Source of the DNA: Coriobacterium glomerans PW2
GTDB lineage: Bacteria; Actinomycetota; Coriobacteriia; Coriobacteriales; Coriobacteriaceae
Assembly (NCBI RefSeq): GCF_000195315.1
Contig: NC_015389.1
Coordinates: 1,240,001 to 1,304,000, forward strand
Length of the DNA stretch: 64,000 nt
Direction: 5' to 3'
In this document: one piece after another, positions 63,462-64,000 of the stretch
Numbering within the stretch: position 1 is the first letter of the stretch
Layout: each line of letters opens with the position of its first letter
The notes under the pieces: generated by a model
The model's database searches: none
The model's input: the letters and a program-made list of their open reading frames with translations, nothing else
What the model was told of the DNA's origin: nothing
Translations under genes and position numbers: made by a program

Positions 63462-64000
63462 TTAACCGAGATGCCGCAGGATGATCTTGCCCTCGGCGAT
63501 CTTTTTCAGATGCTGGCCGTAGGTCGACTTCCCGTATCGCTCGGCGCACGCGAGCAGCCGCTCGCGATCGATCCAGCTGTTTTCGAAGGCGATCTCCTCG
63601 AGCACCGAGACCGGCTGATCCTGTGCGCGCTCCATGACGCGCACCAGCTCGCTGGCCTCGAAGAGGCTCTCCATGGTGCCCGTGTCCAGCCAGGCGTAAC
63701 CGCGACCGAGCGTGACGACTGACAGCGAACCGTTCTCGAGATACATCTGGTTGAGCGTCGTGATCTCGAGTTCTCCACGGGCGGAGGGGCGCACCTGCCG
63801 GGCGAGCTCGCACACACGGCTGTCGTAGAAGTACAGGCCGGTGACGGCGTAGGAGCTCTTGGGCTCGGTTGGCTTCTCCTCGATTGAGATAGCGTTGAAC
63901 TGCTCATCGAACTCGACGACGCCGAAGCGCTCGGGATCATCCACGTGATAGCCGAACACGGTCGCTCCACCGGCGGCCTCGGAGCGCTCGACCGCGCGCC
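63462..64000 (-). CDS. rmlA: Glucose-1-phosphate thymidylyltransferase (5' partial)
   Basis: The frame is open to the window edge, so the start lies beyond base 64000. The visible C-terminal ~179 residues are typical Rml[77 protein letters not shown] and [10 protein letters not shown]. It makes dTDP-glucose from glucose-1-phosphate and dTTP and is first in the minus-strand order rmlA-rmlB-rmlCD. Confidence 0.95.
   Translation of the reverse strand, partial: RAVERSEAAGGATVFGYHVDDPERFGVVEFDEQFNAISIEEKPTEPKSSYAVTGLYFYDSRVCELARQVRPSARGELEITTLNQMYLENGSLSVVTLGRGYAWLDTGTMESLFEASELVRVMERAQDQPVSVLEEIAFENSWIDRERLLACAERYGKSTYGQHLKKIAEGKIILRHLG

Overview
The window is high-GC, gene-dense bacterial chromosome. 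Gene content suggests an anaerobic gut-type actinobacterium of the class Coriobacteriia (Collinsella or a relative). Supporting points are the sortase-anchored surface proteins, an RmlC-RmlD fusion next to a GlfT2-like galactofuranosyltransferase, a single-chain iron-sulfur serine dehydratase, and a fructose PTS carrying its own general PTS genes. This placement is inference from content, not a database match.

Layout. 1-4.7 kb: the end of a glycogen synthase with a long basic tail, then a GH13-GH77 fusion for alpha-glucan turnover. 4.7-15.5 kb: housekeeping genes (FmdB zinc ribbon; minus-strand block metK-priA-def-fmt-rsmB; plus-strand gltX and sdaA). 15.5-26.9 kb: an envelope block with an L,D-transpeptidase, an OmpR/histidine-kinase pair, a very large FtsX-type permease and a MacA/MacB-like export operon. 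Two near-identical operator-like sequences lie upstream of the two export units. A membrane-anchored alpha/beta hydrolase and a flippase-like protein follow.

28.5-38.2 kb is the most interesting part: a divergently transcribed ROK regulator and a complete sulfoquinovose (plant sulfolipid sugar) module. It encodes a GH31 sulfoquinovosidase with all signature residues, an FSA-like transaldolase, a DUF4867 protein, an L-fucose-isomerase-like SQ isomerase, a YihU-type sulfolactaldehyde reductase, a TauE/SafE exporter and a GPH-family sugar importer. No SF kinase or SFP aldolase gene is present. This fits the transaldolase (sulfo-TAL) route in its reductive form, ending in export of 2,3-dihydroxypropane-1-sulfonate (DHPS). 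AT-rich repeats that may be ROK operators precede the GH31 and transaldolase genes.

38.4-39.9 kb holds a 187-bp direct duplication of a tRNA-Gln/tRNA-Glu locus. One copy has lost half of tRNA-Gln at a junction inside a decayed SdpI-like immunity gene. 40-46.5 kb: a glutamate-cysteine ligase family protein and two tandem paralogous cell-wall proteins with beta-helix, YDG, collagen-like and sortase-signal segments. 46.6-55.1 kb: CCA-adding enzyme, PepC and the fruA-ptsH-ptsI-fruK cluster; then tRNA-Arg. 55.7-64 kb: envelope glycan genes, with a DPM1-like glycosyltransferase convergent to the block rmlA-rmlB-rmlCD-GT2-GlfT2-like for rhamnose- and galactofuranose-containing polymers.
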